Both the position numbers and the translations under genes were made by a program. From assembly GCF_040676675.1 (NCBI RefSeq), contig NZ_JBFAPK010000018.1, positions 1 to 64,000 on the forward strand: 64,000 nucleotides of DNA, given 5' to 3'. Positions within the stretch are counted from its first letter, which is position 1. Each line of letters starts with the position of its first letter. Below the pieces are notes generated by a model that saw only the letters and a list, made by a program, of their open reading frames with translations, made no database searches and was not told the DNA's origin. The DNA comes from JBFAPK01 sp040676675. Its GTDB lineage: Bacteria; Actinomycetota; Actinomycetes; Mycobacteriales; Micromonosporaceae. Shown here piece after piece: positions 43,491-52,252 of the stretch.

Positions 43491-44201
43491 ATGTCGACCA
43501 TTTCCTGGATCACCGCGCGGGGACTTTTCGGCCGGCGCCGGTTCCTGCTGTTGCTGCCGCTGCCGGCGCTGCTGGTCGGCCTCGCCGTGCTGGCCCGGTC
43601 CGCCGGGGTGGCCCCGGGAGAGTGGGGGCCCGCCGTCATCGTCGGCCTCGGCCTCGCCGTGGTGCTGCCGGTGGTGGCGTTGATCGTCGGTACCGGCGTG
43701 CTCGGCTCCGAGATCGACGACGGCACCGTGGTGCACATCCTCACCAAGCCCCTGCCGCGCTGGCAGATCGTGCTGCCGAAGCTCGCCGTGGCGACCGGGG
43801 TGACCGCGCTGACCGCCGCGATCGGGCTCTACGTGGCCGGGGTGCTGGCCCACTCGGTACGCCTCGGGCTGGCCCTCGCGGTCGCCAGCGTGGTCGGCGC
43901 GCTGGCGTACTCGGCGTTTTTCCTGGCGCTGAGCCTGGTGACCCGGCGGCCGGTGCTGCTCGGCCTGGTCTACGTCCTGATCTGGGAGGGGCTGCTCGGC
44001 AACCTGATCCGGGGTACCCGGGTGCTCTCGATCGAGCAGTACGTCATCGCGATCGCCGACCGGATCGCCCCGAGCCCGATGCTCGCGACCACGGTCTCGA
44101 CCCCGGTCGCGATCGTGATGAGCGTGATCCTCACGATCGTCTTCACCGTGCTGGCCATCGACCGGCTCCGCGCGTTCAGCGTCGCCGGCGAGACCAGCTG
44201 A
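43491..44201 (+). CDS. ABC-2 type membrane permease
   Basis: A 236-residue permease with about six TM segments (from RRRFLLLLPLPALLVGLAVL to the last near VMSVILTIVFTVLAI). The motif GSEIDDGTVVHILTKPLPRWQIVLPKL matches the 'RPLGR' region of the permease at 40251. It starts 2 nt after the ATPase stop. The pair probably formed one operon with the pair at 39329-41198 before the tnpB insertion. Confidence 0.88.
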   Translation: MSTISWITARGLFGRRRFLLLLPLPALLVGLAVLARSAGVAPGEWGPAVIVGLGLAVVLPVVALIVGTGVLGSEIDDGTVVHILTKPLPRWQIVLPKLAVATGVTALTAAIGLYVAGVLAHSVRLGLALAVASVVGALAYSAFFLALSLVTRRPVLLGLVYVLIWEGLLGNLIRGTRVLSIEQYVIAIADRIAPSPMLATTVSTPVAIVMSVILTIVFTVLAIDRLRAFSVAGETS

Positions 44202-44213
44202 CCCGCCCCTCGC

Positions 44214-44275
44214 GTCGATCTAGGGCAAATCCTCGTTGATTGATCTCCAATCACGACGATTTGCCCTAGATCGAC
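44214..44275. repeat. 62-bp palindromic dispersed element, copy 2
   Basis: It has the same 18-bp arms as copy 1 (29312-29373), and the centre differs at only a few positions (CCTCGTTGATT in place of CCCCGCTGTTT). Here it lies between the convergent ABC permease and ppc genes and may serve as a two-way terminator. Confidence 0.88.
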
Positions 44276-44309
44276 GGGCGGGTGGGCGGGTAGTGGGGTC
44301 GGCGGGCGC

Positions 44310-47096
44310 TCAGCCGGTGTTGCGCATGCCGGCGGCGATGCCGTTCACGGTGGTCAGCAGCGCCCGCTCCAGCGCCGTACCGTCCCCGGGCGCCCGGCGC
44401 GCCCCCGGCGCGGTGGCCACCGCCCGGCCCGCCGCGCCCGAGTCCCGGTACTGCCGCAGCAGCGCCACCTGGAGGTGGTGCAGCGGCTCCAGGTAGGTGT
44501 CCCGGACCGCGAGGGTCCGTTGCAGCACCGGCGAGTTCTCCAGCAGCGCGGGCGAGGCGGTGATGGCGAGCACCTCCTGCTTAGTCCGCTCGTACTCCTC
44601 CTGGATCACCTCGAAGATCGGGTGCAGCGGCTCCGGCACCAGCGTCTGCACGTACCGCCGGGCGATGTTCAGGTCGGTCTTGGTCAGCATCATCTCCACG
44701 TTCGACAGGAACGTGCGGAAGAAGTGCCAGTTGCGGTGCATCTCGGCGAGGATGTCGGCGAGCCCGGCCTCGCGCGCCGCCGCCAGCCCGGAGCCGACGC
44801 CGAACCAGCCCGGCACGATCTGCCGGGTCTGCGTCCAGCCGAAGACCCACGGGATCGCGCGCAGGCCGCCCAGCCCGGCGCCGGTGTTGGGGCGCTTCGC
44901 CGGCCGGGAGCCGATGTTCAGCGCGCCGAGCAGTTCGGTCGGGGTGGAGGCCCAGAAGTACGCCGGCAGGTCCGGATTCTCCACCAGCGCCCGGTACGAG
45001 CGGAAGGCCGCGTCGGAGACCACGTCCATCGCCGAGTCCCAGCGCTCCAACTGCTCGGCCGGCTGCCGCGGCGCGGTGTGCAGCAGCGTCGCCTGGAGCA
45101 CGGCCGCGACGGTCAGCTCCAGGTTCTCCCGGGCCAGCGCCGGCAGGGTGTACTTGTCGGAGATCACCTCGCCCTGCTCGGTCACCTTGATGGCGCCGTC
45201 GAGCGTGCCGTAGGGCTGGGCCAGGATCGCCTCGTGGGTCGGGCCGCCGCCCCGGCCGACCGTACCGCCCCGGCCGTGGAAGAGCCGCAGCCGTACGCCG
45301 TGCCGGGCGGCCACGTCGCGCAGCGCCCGCTGGGCCCGGTGGATCGACCACTGGGAGGTGGTGATCCCGGCCTCCTTGTTGGAGTCGGAGTAGCCGAGCA
45401 TCACCTCCTGCACGTCGCCCCGGGCGGCGACCAGCGCCCGGTACGCCGGCAGCGAGAGCAGCTCGTCGAGGATCTCCCCGCCGGCGTTCAGCTCGGCCGG
45501 GGTCTCCAGCAGCGGCACGAACCCGATCCGGGCCCGCCCGCTGTGCACGTCGACCAGGCCGGCCTCCCGGGCCAGGACGACGGCCGCGAGCACGTCGTCC
45601 ACGCCGAGGGTCATCGAGATGATGTACGACTCGATCACCTCGGTGCCGAACCGCTCCTGCGCCTCGCGAATGGTGGCGAAGACGTCGAAGGTGCGCCGGG
45701 CCGACTCGGTCAGCGGGGTGTCCACGCTCGACAGCGGCCGACGGCCGGCCAACTCCTCGGCGAGCAGCTTGGTCCGCTCGGTACGGGTCAGCGACGGGTA
45801 GTCGGTCACCTCGCCGACCTGCGCGTAGAGCTGGGCGAGCACGGCGTGGTGTGCCTCGGCGTGCTCGCGCACGTCGAGGGTGGCCAGGTGCAGCCCGAAG
45901 GCGGAGATGGTACGGATCGCCGAGGCGAGCCGGCCGACGGCGGTGAGTTGCCCGGAGTTGCGGGCCAGCGAGGCGCGCATCAGCTCCAGGTCGGCGAGGA
46001 GTTCGGCCGAGCCGCGGTAGTCCCGGCCGGGCACGTGCGCGGTGCCGTTGCGCAGCCGGGCCCGGGTGTTGGCGAGCTTGACCTTGATGCAGCGCGCCTT
46101 GAGCCGGTACGGCTCCTCGGCGTTGACCCGCCGGAACCGGGGCGCGACCTCGGGCAGCGCGTCGAGGTCCTTGGCGAGGCTGGCGGAGAGGTCGAGGGAG
46201 ACCCCGCGCAGCCGCCGGGAGACCGAGATCTCCGTGATCAGGTCCTCCAGCGCCGCCTCGGTGGCCTGGATGCCGTGCTCGTACTGGATCAGCAGGACCT
46301 CGCGGGTCACGTGCGGGGTGACGAACGGGTTGCCGTCGCGGTCGCCGCCGATCCAGCTGCCGAAGGTCAGGGGCTGCGCGGTCGGCGCGGTCTCCACCCC
46401 GAGGGCGCGGAGCGTGTCGGCGAGGTCGTCGAGCACCTGCGGGGCCGCGGCCGCGTAGAGGTCGCGCAGGTAGTAGATGGCGTTGCGGGCCTCGTCCGTC
46501 GGGTCGGGCCGGTCCAGCCGCAGCTCGTCGGTCTGCCACAGCAGGTCGAGCAGCTCGGCCAGGCGCCGGTTGGTCGGCCCCTCGTCGGTGGCGCCGTAGA
46601 GGATCGCGGCCGATGCCTCGGCGTCCAGCTCGTCGGCGACGGCGCGCAGCTTCGACAGGATCGACCGGCGGGCCGCCTCGGTGGGGTGGGCCGTGAAGAC
46701 GGGGCGTACCGCGAGCCGGCGGGCCGCGGCGGAGATCTCCTCGGCCGGCACCCCCCGCTCGGCGATCATCTTGGCCGCCTGGTCCAGCCAGCCGCCGTGC
46801 GTGGCCCGGCGTCGGCGCAGGTCGCGGGCGCGGTGCACCTGCTCGGTGATGTTGGCCAGGTGGAAGTAGGTGGAGAAGGCGCGGGCCAGCTTGGTCCCGG
46901 TGGTCACGTCCATGGCCGCGAGCCGTACCGCGGCGGCCCCGGCGTCGGAGCGGACCAGGGCCCGGATCTCCTCGACGAGGTCGAGCAGCGGCGGCCCCTC
47001 CTGCCGGGCCAGGGTCTGGCCGAGCAGCGTGCCGAGGCGGCGGATGTCTGCGCGGAGGGCGGCGTCGGGTCCGTCGTGGTCGTGCTGGTCGGTCAC
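44310..47096 (-). CDS. ppc: Phosphoenolpyruvate carboxylase
   Basis: A 928-residue anaplerotic enzyme making oxaloacetate from PEP and bicarbonate, feeding the TCA genes in this window. The catalytic His is in FTAHPTEAARRS (~138); GSWIGGDRDGNPFVT, MLGYSDSNKEAGITTSQW, FHGRGGTVGRGGGP and FGWTQTRQIVPGW are present, and the C-terminus is the expected GMRNTG. The GTG start has AAGGAG 9 nt upstream. A GGACAGC-GCTGTCC palindrome lies 26 bp before the start. Confidence 0.97.
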   Translation of the reverse strand: MTDQHDHDGPDAALRADIRRLGTLLGQTLARQEGPPLLDLVEEIRALVRSDAGAAAVRLAAMDVTTGTKLARAFSTYFHLANITEQVHRARDLRRRRATHGGWLDQAAKMIAERGVPAEEISAAARRLAVRPVFTAHPTEAARRSILSKLRAVADELDAEASAAILYGATDEGPTNRRLAELLDLLWQTDELRLDRPDPTDEARNAIYYLRDLYAAAAPQVLDDLADTLRALGVETAPTAQPLTFGSWIGGDRDGNPFVTPHVTREVLLIQYEHGIQATEAALEDLITEISVSRRLRGVSLDLSASLAKDLDALPEVAPRFRRVNAEEPYRLKARCIKVKLANTRARLRNGTAHVPGRDYRGSAELLADLELMRASLARNSGQLTAVGRLASAIRTISAFGLHLATLDVREHAEAHHAVLAQLYAQVGEVTDYPSLTRTERTKLLAEELAGRRPLSSVDTPLTESARRTFDVFATIREAQERFGTEVIESYIISMTLGVDDVLAAVVLAREAGLVDVHSGRARIGFVPLLETPAELNAGGEILDELLSLPAYRALVAARGDVQEVMLGYSDSNKEAGITTSQWSIHRAQRALRDVAARHGVRLRLFHGRGGTVGRGGGPTHEAILAQPYGTLDGAIKVTEQGEVISDKYTLPALARENLELTVAAVLQATLLHTAPRQPAEQLERWDSAMDVVSDAAFRSYRALVENPDLPAYFWASTPTELLGALNIGSRPAKRPNTGAGLGGLRAIPWVFGWTQTRQIVPGWFGVGSGLAAAREAGLADILAEMHRNWHFFRTFLSNVEMMLTKTDLNIARRYVQTLVPEPLHPIFEVIQEEYERTKQEVLAITASPALLENSPVLQRTLAVRDTYLEPLHHLQVALLRQYRDSGAAGRAVATAPGARRAPGDGTALERALLTTVNGIAAGMRNTG

Positions 47097-47343
47097 CGTG
47101 CGCTCCTTGCCTGAGTACGGAGGACAGCGCTGTCCGACTGACTGGATCGTATCCGAACCGACTTACGGATTGACCCACGCGGCGCCGAGTGTGGCGCTGT
47201 CGTCATGCCCCTTGCCGTGCGCCCCGCCGGTGTGCCCGCCGCCCTCGCCGCCGGGCCCGCCGGCCCGGTCGCCGGCCCAGCCGGTGTGTCCGCCGGCCGG
47301 GTAAGCGTGACCGGCGGGGCGGACGACGCGGCCGGCCGGGTCG
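47097..47343. other. ppc upstream region with palindrome
   Basis: GGACAGCGCTGTCC (47122-47135) is a perfect 14-bp palindrome between a -10-like TACGAT (minus strand, ~47147-47152) and the ribosome site, a plausible operator of ppc. The remaining ~180 bp to the next gene's stop is Pro/Ala-coding-like in several frames but not a convincing gene. Confidence 0.5.
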
Positions 47344-48384
47344 TCACGGGCGGCGGCGACCGAGCACGGCGGTCGCCGCGAGCAGCGCCAGCGCGCCGGC
47401 CACCACCCAGATCGCGAGCTTGGCGGCGGGCCAGCCGGTGGCGTCCGGGTTGAAGTAGACCACCGCTTTGATCAGGTCGGTGGCGAGGCCGGGGATGTTC
47501 CAGAGGTGCATGTCCCGGAAGAAGTCGGGGAGCAGCTCCGGCGCGTAGATGCCGCCCGAGCCGGGATTGCCGAGAACCACCAGCAGCAGGATGATCAGCC
47601 CGGTGCCGGGGAGCCCGAGCCAGCCCTGGACGGCCGCGGCGGCCATCGCGGCGGCGAAGGCGATCAGCGCACCGGCCCCCACCCGGCTGGCGAGGTGCGC
47701 GTGCCAGATCTCCAGCCCGGGGCCGGTGACGAGGGCGCCCGCGAGCCCGAGCAGGGCGGCGTGGACGGCGAGCCCGCCGACGCGTACGGCCGCCCGGGTG
47801 AAGGTGCGGGGGACCGTGCCGAGGGTGACGCCGAGCGAGGCGGCCCCGAGGTAGCCGCCGAGCACCAGCCCGACCGCCAGGTAGAACGGTGCCAGCCCGC
47901 GCGGGTCGGCGCCGGCGACCGGTACCGCGTCGGTGACCGTGAGCGGCACCTGGGCCCGCTGCGCCGCGACCCGCAGCGTCTGGACGATCACGTCCGTGGC
48001 GGCGGGCCCGCCGGCGCTGGCGGTGGTGAGGGTCAACGCGGGGGTGCCGGCGGCGCCGGTGCCCGAGGCGAGCACGGCGTAGACGCCGCGGGACCGCAGC
48101 GCGGCGTCGGCTGCGGCCGGGTCGGCGTACTCGACGGCCTTGAGCGCCTTGGTCTGCGCCCGTACCGCGTCGAGCAGCGTCCGCGCGGGCTGGTCGGTAC
48201 GGGCCACGGCGACCGGTACGTCCCTCGGGGCCGGCTGGTGCAGGGCGCCGACGTAGGCCGCGACGAACGCGGTGGCGAGCACCAGCGTGCCGAAGAGCAG
48301 CGCCGCGCCGCGTACGAGCCGGCGGCGCCAGGGCTCCTCCCGGGCGGGTTCCGGTCGCTGGAGCCCCGTCTGGCCGTAGTCCAT
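47344..48384 (-). CDS. DUF3533/YhgE-type membrane protein
   Basis: A 346-residue protein. One TM near the N-terminus (LVRGAALLFGTLVLATAFVAAYVG) is followed by a ~110-residue extracytoplasmic domain (DVPVAVARTDQPARTLLDAVRAQ) and five C-terminal TM segments (LAPFYLAVGLVLGGYLG onward, ending WVVAGALALLAATAVLG). This is the layout of DUF3533/ABC-2-like export proteins. It starts leaderless: TAAGCT on the minus strand ends 6 nt before the ATG at 48384. It is divergent from the S66 peptidase gene. Confidence 0.78.
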   Translation of the reverse strand: MDYGQTGLQRPEPAREEPWRRRLVRGAALLFGTLVLATAFVAAYVGALHQPAPRDVPVAVARTDQPARTLLDAVRAQTKALKAVEYADPAAADAALRSRGVYAVLASGTGAAGTPALTLTTASAGGPAATDVIVQTLRVAAQRAQVPLTVTDAVPVAGADPRGLAPFYLAVGLVLGGYLGAASLGVTLGTVPRTFTRAAVRVGGLAVHAALLGLAGALVTGPGLEIWHAHLASRVGAGALIAFAAAMAAAAVQGWLGLPGTGLIILLLVVLGNPGSGGIYAPELLPDFFRDMHLWNIPGLATDLIKAVVYFNPDATGWPAAKLAIWVVAGALALLAATAVLGRRRP

Positions 48385-48390
48385 TTCGTC

Positions 48391-48431
48391 AGCTTATGGG
48401 GAATTTAGTCGGTTGGTCCGGCCGATAGCCT
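48391..48431. promoter_or_regulatory. Divergent leaderless promoters
   Basis: Minus-strand TAAGCT (48391-48396) lies 6 nt before the ATG at 48384, and plus-strand TAGCCT (48426-48431) lies 6 nt before the ATG at 48438. Both genes should start transcription at their start codons; -35 boxes are weak. Confidence 0.55.
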
Positions 48432-48437
48432 CACCGC

Positions 48438-49478
48438 ATGGGAGAACCGATCTATCCCGCCAAGCCCCGACCCGGCGACCGGGTCGCCGTGGTCTCGCCC
48501 TCCGCCGGCCTCCCCGCGATCTTTCCCGACGTGTACGACCTCGGACTGCGCCGGCTGCGCGAGGAGTACGGGCTGGTCCCGGTCGAGTACCCGACCACCC
48601 GGGTCTTCGGCGCCGACCCGCGTGACCGGGCCCGGGACCTCACCGCCGCCTTCGCCGACCCGTCGATCGCGGCGGTGCTCGCCACGGTCGGCGGCGAGGA
48701 CCTGATCACCGTCACCCCGTACCTGGACGACGCGGTGCTGCGCGCCAACCCGAAGCCGTACTACGGCTACTCGGACAACACGAACGTGCTGGCCCGCCTC
48801 TTCGACCTCGGCATCGTCGCGTACCACGGCGGCTCCGTGCTGGTGCACCTCGGGCGCGGCGGGGCGATGCACCCGCTCACCGCCGACTCGCTGCGCGCCG
48901 CGCTCTTCACCAGCGGCTGGTACGAGCTGAGCGAGCCGGGCGAGTCGACCGACGAACCGGGCGACTGGCGCGAGGCGTCGTACTTCGCCGGCCCGCCGAC
49001 CATGTTCCCGGTCGACGGCTGGCGCTGGTCCGGCCCGAGCCGACTGGTCGAGGGGCGGGTCTGGGGCGGCAATCTGGAGATCCTGCACTGGCTGCTGGCC
49101 GCGGGCCGGGTCGGGCCGAACGAGGCGTACGCGGGCTGCGTGCTGCTGATCGAGACCTCCGAGGAACTGCCGCCGGACGTCGAGGTCTACCGGATGCTGC
49201 GCAACCTCGGCGAGCGCGGCCTGCTCGCCGGCTTCCCGGCGGTACTGGTCGGCCGGGCGAAGGCGTGGGACCACGCCAAGCCCAACGACTCGGAGCGGAA
49301 GGCGGCGTACCGGGCCGCCCAGCGCGCCGCCGTGCTCCGCGCCCTGGCCGAGTACGCCCCGGACGCGGTCGTCGTCCTCGACCTCGACGTGGGGCACACC
49401 GACCCGCAGCTGATCATCCCGTACGGCGGGTTCGTCCGGGTCGACGCCGAGGCTCGCCGCATCTCCGTCCGCTACTGA
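48438..49478 (+). CDS. S66 family peptidase (LD-carboxypeptidase / MccF-like)
   Basis: A 346-residue serine peptidase. The nucleophile Ser is in YYGYSDNTNVL, the Glu in VWGGNLEILHWLL and the His in DVGHTDPQL, the S66 triad. The N-terminal GDRVAVVSPSAG is the family start. S66 members trim tetrapeptides in wall recycling or, as in MccF, inactivate microcin C; the length and motifs such as GEDLITVTPYLDD lean to the MccF-like subgroup. It starts leaderless at 48438. Confidence 0.9.
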   Translation: MGEPIYPAKPRPGDRVAVVSPSAGLPAIFPDVYDLGLRRLREEYGLVPVEYPTTRVFGADPRDRARDLTAAFADPSIAAVLATVGGEDLITVTPYLDDAVLRANPKPYYGYSDNTNVLARLFDLGIVAYHGGSVLVHLGRGGAMHPLTADSLRAALFTSGWYELSEPGESTDEPGDWREASYFAGPPTMFPVDGWRWSGPSRLVEGRVWGGNLEILHWLLAAGRVGPNEAYAGCVLLIETSEELPPDVEVYRMLRNLGERGLLAGFPAVLVGRAKAWDHAKPNDSERKAAYRAAQRAAVLRALAEYAPDAVVVLDLDVGHTDPQLIIPYGGFVRVDAEARRISVRY

Positions 49479-49531
49479 CCCGTCCGCCACCAACCCGCCC
49501 GCGCGCCTGCGCAAGATCCGCACAACTGCTC

Positions 49532-49572
49532 GGAAAGAGGCCCCGCGTACCGCGCGCGAGGCCACTCTTTCC
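49532..49572 (+). terminator. Terminator of the S66 gene
   Basis: GGAAAGAGGCC (49532-49542) pairs with GGCC-A-CTCTTTCC (49560-49572), with a small bulge. Confidence 0.55.
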
Positions 49573-49626
49573 CGGTATTTGCGCGGGCCCGCGGTATTTG
49601 CGCGGGCCCCCGGTATTTGCGCGGGC
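49573..49626. repeat. 19-bp tandem repeat, three copies
   Basis: CGGTATTTGCGCGGGCCC starts at 49573, 49592 and 49611 (third copy ends after GGGC). It is non-coding, between the convergent S66 and DUF418 genes. Confidence 0.85.
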
Positions 49627-49639
49627 GGCGCCACGGTGC

Positions 49640-50863
49640 CTACCCGGCGGTCACCCGCATCGGCGGCCGCTCGCGGTTGGTCCAGGCGCGCAGCAGCCAC
49701 TCCGCCGGCCCGTACCGGAACCGGGCCAGCCACCAGCCGCTCACCGCGACCTGTCCCACGAAGACCGCGACCGCGACGAGCAGTACGACCGCCGGGGAGA
49801 CCCGGCCGACCAGCCCGAACCCGATCCCCGTGAAGATCAGTACGCCGAGCAGCGACTGACCGAGGTAGTTGGAGAGCGCCATCCGGCCGGCGGGTCCGAG
49901 CGCGCGGGCGACCCGCTGACCCGCCGGCGTGTGGAAGGCGCGCAGCGCGGTGGCGACGTACGCGGCGGCCAGCGCCGGCGCGGTGACGATGCTGGCCATC
50001 AACCCGGTCAGGTTCCCGGTGCCGCCGCCGGTGGCGAAGAGCAGACCGCCGGCCAGTCCGACCGGGTAGCCGACCAGCTCGATCCGGCGCAGCGTGGGCA
50101 GGTGCGGGGTCACGTCGGCCAGCACCCGTCGCTTCCCGGCCGCCAGCCCGACCAGGAAGGCGGCGAGCGCGAGCGGTCCCTGCACCACCAGCGCGCCGAG
50201 CATGGCCGGCAGGGAACGCAGGTGTTCGGCGATCACCGAGCCGAGACCGCCGCCCAGCGCCTCGGTGGAGGCGGAACCGGCGGCCAGCGCGGCGGCCGGA
50301 TCCGGTACCAGCGTCGTGCCGTGCACCGCGCCGAGGCCGACCGCGAGGGCGACGGCGCCGGTCACCGCGGCGGCCGCCACGAGCGCGGTACGCGGCGCGG
50401 CCCGGCGCGCGGCCAGCAGCACCAGGCCGAGCAGGGCGTACGTGGTCAGGATGTCGCCGTGGAAGAGCAGGACGGCGTGCAGGCAGCCGATTACGAAGAG
50501 CCCGATGAGCCGGCGCCGGAATCGGGGGGCGAACTCCACGCCGCGCCGGGCGGCGGATTCCAGCTGCAAGGTGAAGCTGTACCCGAACAGGAAGGAGAAG
50601 AGCAGATACGCCTTCATCGCGAGGAGCATCTCGACCAGCCAGGTCACGGCGTGGTCGAGCCACGAGTCGTACGCGGGGTCCGACACCAGGTGGAACGGGT
50701 GGCCCGAGGCGAAGTACGCGATGTTGACGAGGAAGATCCCGAGCAGCGCGAGACCGCGCAGCGCGTCCACGTCCGGAATGCGGTTGCCGCCGTCCGGCGG
50801 GGTCGCGGGCGGGTCGCCCACGGACCCCTGTACGTCGCGCGGTACGCGCCCCGAGAACGTCAC
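49640..50863 (-). CDS. DUF418 / acyltransferase-like polytopic membrane protein
   Basis: A 407-residue membrane protein with about ten TM helices. The N-terminal VDALRGLALLGIFLVNIAYF motif and the C-terminal LSNYLGQSLLGVLIFTGIGFGL ... RFRYGPAEWLLRAWTNR segment are the DUF418 hallmarks (YeiB-like). The biochemical role is unknown; some relatives are thought to transfer acyl groups. The GTG start follows AGGAGG. Confidence 0.85.
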   Translation of the reverse strand: MTFSGRVPRDVQGSVGDPPATPPDGGNRIPDVDALRGLALLGIFLVNIAYFASGHPFHLVSDPAYDSWLDHAVTWLVEMLLAMKAYLLFSFLFGYSFTLQLESAARRGVEFAPRFRRRLIGLFVIGCLHAVLLFHGDILTTYALLGLVLLAARRAAPRTALVAAAAVTGAVALAVGLGAVHGTTLVPDPAAALAAGSASTEALGGGLGSVIAEHLRSLPAMLGALVVQGPLALAAFLVGLAAGKRRVLADVTPHLPTLRRIELVGYPVGLAGGLLFATGGGTGNLTGLMASIVTAPALAAAYVATALRAFHTPAGQRVARALGPAGRMALSNYLGQSLLGVLIFTGIGFGLVGRVSPAVVLLVAVAVFVGQVAVSGWWLARFRYGPAEWLLRAWTNRERPPMRVTAG

Positions 50864-51123
50864 GATGCCCCTCCTGGAATACCCGGCGCTCCGCTCGGGA
50901 AGCGACGACGGAAACGGTGCGTGATTGCACCGTCGACGCTACGGAGATCGGCGTCGGTCGAACATCCGGCAGGCCACCGGACCGGGCGTCCGGCGGGCCG
51001 GAGCATCGCCGGTAGGGCTGGCCTGTCGGCGCCCTGTTCTAGCCTCGCCGCACCCCCACCCGAGGGAACCCCAGCGGGCGACCCGACGGGTGGCTTCCCT
51101 CGAAACCACTGGAGCGGACCGAC
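50864..51123. other. Divergent spacer with inverted repeat
   Basis: CGAGGGAA (51061-51068) and TTCCCTCG (51095-51102) form an 8-bp inverted repeat 20 bp before the DUF4253 gene; it may be an operator or leader hairpin. Nothing else is seen. Confidence 0.4.
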
Positions 51124-51873
51124 ATGACTCTCGACGAGGCCGTACCGGACCTGCCGCCGCGGCACGAGCTGTCGCGTACCCCGGCCGGGCGGCCGGTGTT
51201 CGCGTTCCGGGCGGCCGGCAAGGCGGCGACGAACTGGTGGCAGCGGCTGCGGGCGGCCCATCCGGAGACCGGGCTCTGGCCGGTGCTGATGGACGACGAC
51301 ACGCCGGAGTACCTCGCGGAGGCGCGGGAGCACCCCAACCCGTCGTACCTGCTACACCGCGCCGGAACGCTCGACGGCGCGGCGACCCTGGCCGCCCGCG
51401 CCAGGGCGAAGCTAGAGATCTACGGTCCGGAGTTGGCGGCGGAGATTCAGGCCGAGCTGCGGGGCGAGGGCGAGTGGCCGACCGAGCCGGTACGCCGTGA
51501 CCTCGGTCTGCCGTTCACCTGGCGGCGCGAGCCCCGCCCTGTGACGGTTGCCCTCGTACCGGCGGTCGCGGGCTGGCAGGTGCCGGCGGTGCTGGCGTAC
51601 GGCGGCTGGAACGACCACCCGTCGCCCAGCGAGCACGGGGCGATCTTGCGGCACTGGCAGCGGCGGTACGGGATCGAGCTGATGACGATGACGGGCACCA
51701 CGGTCGAGCTGATGGTGGACCGCCCGCCGACCACCCGGCCCGAGGCGTTGGCCGCCGCCTGGGACTACTGGGCTTACAACGACGGGGCGGCCGACCTCTA
51801 CGACGCCGACGGCGTGACGAAGCTGGCGGCGAGCCTGCTGGGCGCCCCGCTCTGGCTCGCCTGGTGGGACTGA
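51124..51873 (+). CDS. DUF4253 domain protein
   Basis: A 249-residue soluble protein. The C-terminal half carries the DUF4253 pattern PAVLAYGGWNDHPSPSEHGA, WQRRYGIELMTMTG and RPEALAAAWDYWAYN. The N-terminal half is Trp/Pro-rich and may bind a partner. DUF4253 proteins occur with contact-dependent and immunity-type genes in some bacteria, but nothing of the kind is visible here. GCGCCC/GGGGCGC at 51880-51899 could terminate it. Confidence 0.8.
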   Translation: MTLDEAVPDLPPRHELSRTPAGRPVFAFRAAGKAATNWWQRLRAAHPETGLWPVLMDDDTPEYLAEAREHPNPSYLLHRAGTLDGAATLAARARAKLEIYGPELAAEIQAELRGEGEWPTEPVRRDLGLPFTWRREPRPVTVALVPAVAGWQVPAVLAYGGWNDHPSPSEHGAILRHWQRRYGIELMTMTGTTVELMVDRPPTTRPEALAAAWDYWAYNDGAADLYDADGVTKLAASLLGAPLWLAWWD

Positions 51874-51934
51874 CCGGGAGCGCCCAGAATCGGGGCGCGC
51901 CCAGGGTTGAAGACTGGAGCCGGGGGTCGGGCGT

Positions 51935-52159
51935 CTATTGCCCGGTCCGCTCGCGTACGAACACGCCCTCGCCCTGGCGGCCCTCGATCAGCCCCTCGGC
52001 CTTCAGGATCAGCAGGGCGGTGCGGACCGACCCGTAGGAGACACCGTACTCATCGATCAGTCCCTGTGTTGTCGGCAGCTGGTCGCCCGGCTTCAACTGA
52101 CCGGAGCGGATCTGGTCGCGGATGGCGGCTGCCACGCGTTCGTACTTCGGTGTGTTCAC
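51935..52159 (-). CDS. Minimal GntR-family repressor (DNA-binding domain only)
   Basis: A 74-residue winged-helix protein: KYERVAAAIRDQIRSGQLKPGDQLPTTQGLIDEYGVS, then YGSVRTALLILKAEGLIEGRQGEGVFVRE. It has no effector-binding domain, so it should bind DNA as a small repressor, like the KorSA-type regulators of actinomycete conjugative elements. The GTG at 52159 follows AGGGAG. It is divergent from a DUF6907 gene, with three TGTCGACA-type sites between them (52227-52252), the obvious candidate operator. Confidence 0.82.
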   Translation of the reverse strand: MNTPKYERVAAAIRDQIRSGQLKPGDQLPTTQGLIDEYGVSYGSVRTALLILKAEGLIEGRQGEGVFVRERTGQ

Positions 52160-52200
52160 GGTGTCTCCCTGGCTCGCGGAGCCAAGTAGATCACTGCGAA

Positions 52201-52252
52201 GTCGACAGCGTCTATAAAGTTGGCAGTGTCGACAGTGTCGACAATGTTGACG
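52201..52252. promoter_or_regulatory. Triple operator of the GntR regulator
   Basis: TGTCGACA at 52227-52234 and 52236-52243 and TGTTGACG at 52245-52252 are spaced exactly 9 bp, with a further GTCGACAG at 52201. They overlap promoters in both directions. Confidence 0.7.
52211..52241 (-). promoter_or_regulatory. Promoter of the GntR gene (minus strand)
   Basis: TCGACA (52236-52241) and TATAGA (52211-52216), 19-nt spacer, minus strand. Confidence 0.4.

Noticed and set aside
44475..47114. Long open frames opposite ppc, pcrA (7425-9857), mfd (55932-58472) and purH
   Set aside because: They are antisense shadows typical of GC-rich DNA: low-complexity Arg/Gly/Val/Asp translations without motifs, while the sense strand has complete enzyme families.
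47093..47347. 84-codon minus-strand ORF starting with a GTGA overlap at the stop of the DUF3533 gene
   Set aside because: Composition is Ala/Pro/Thr/Arg filler, it runs through the ppc promoter and palindrome and into the ppc start region, and there is no family resemblance.
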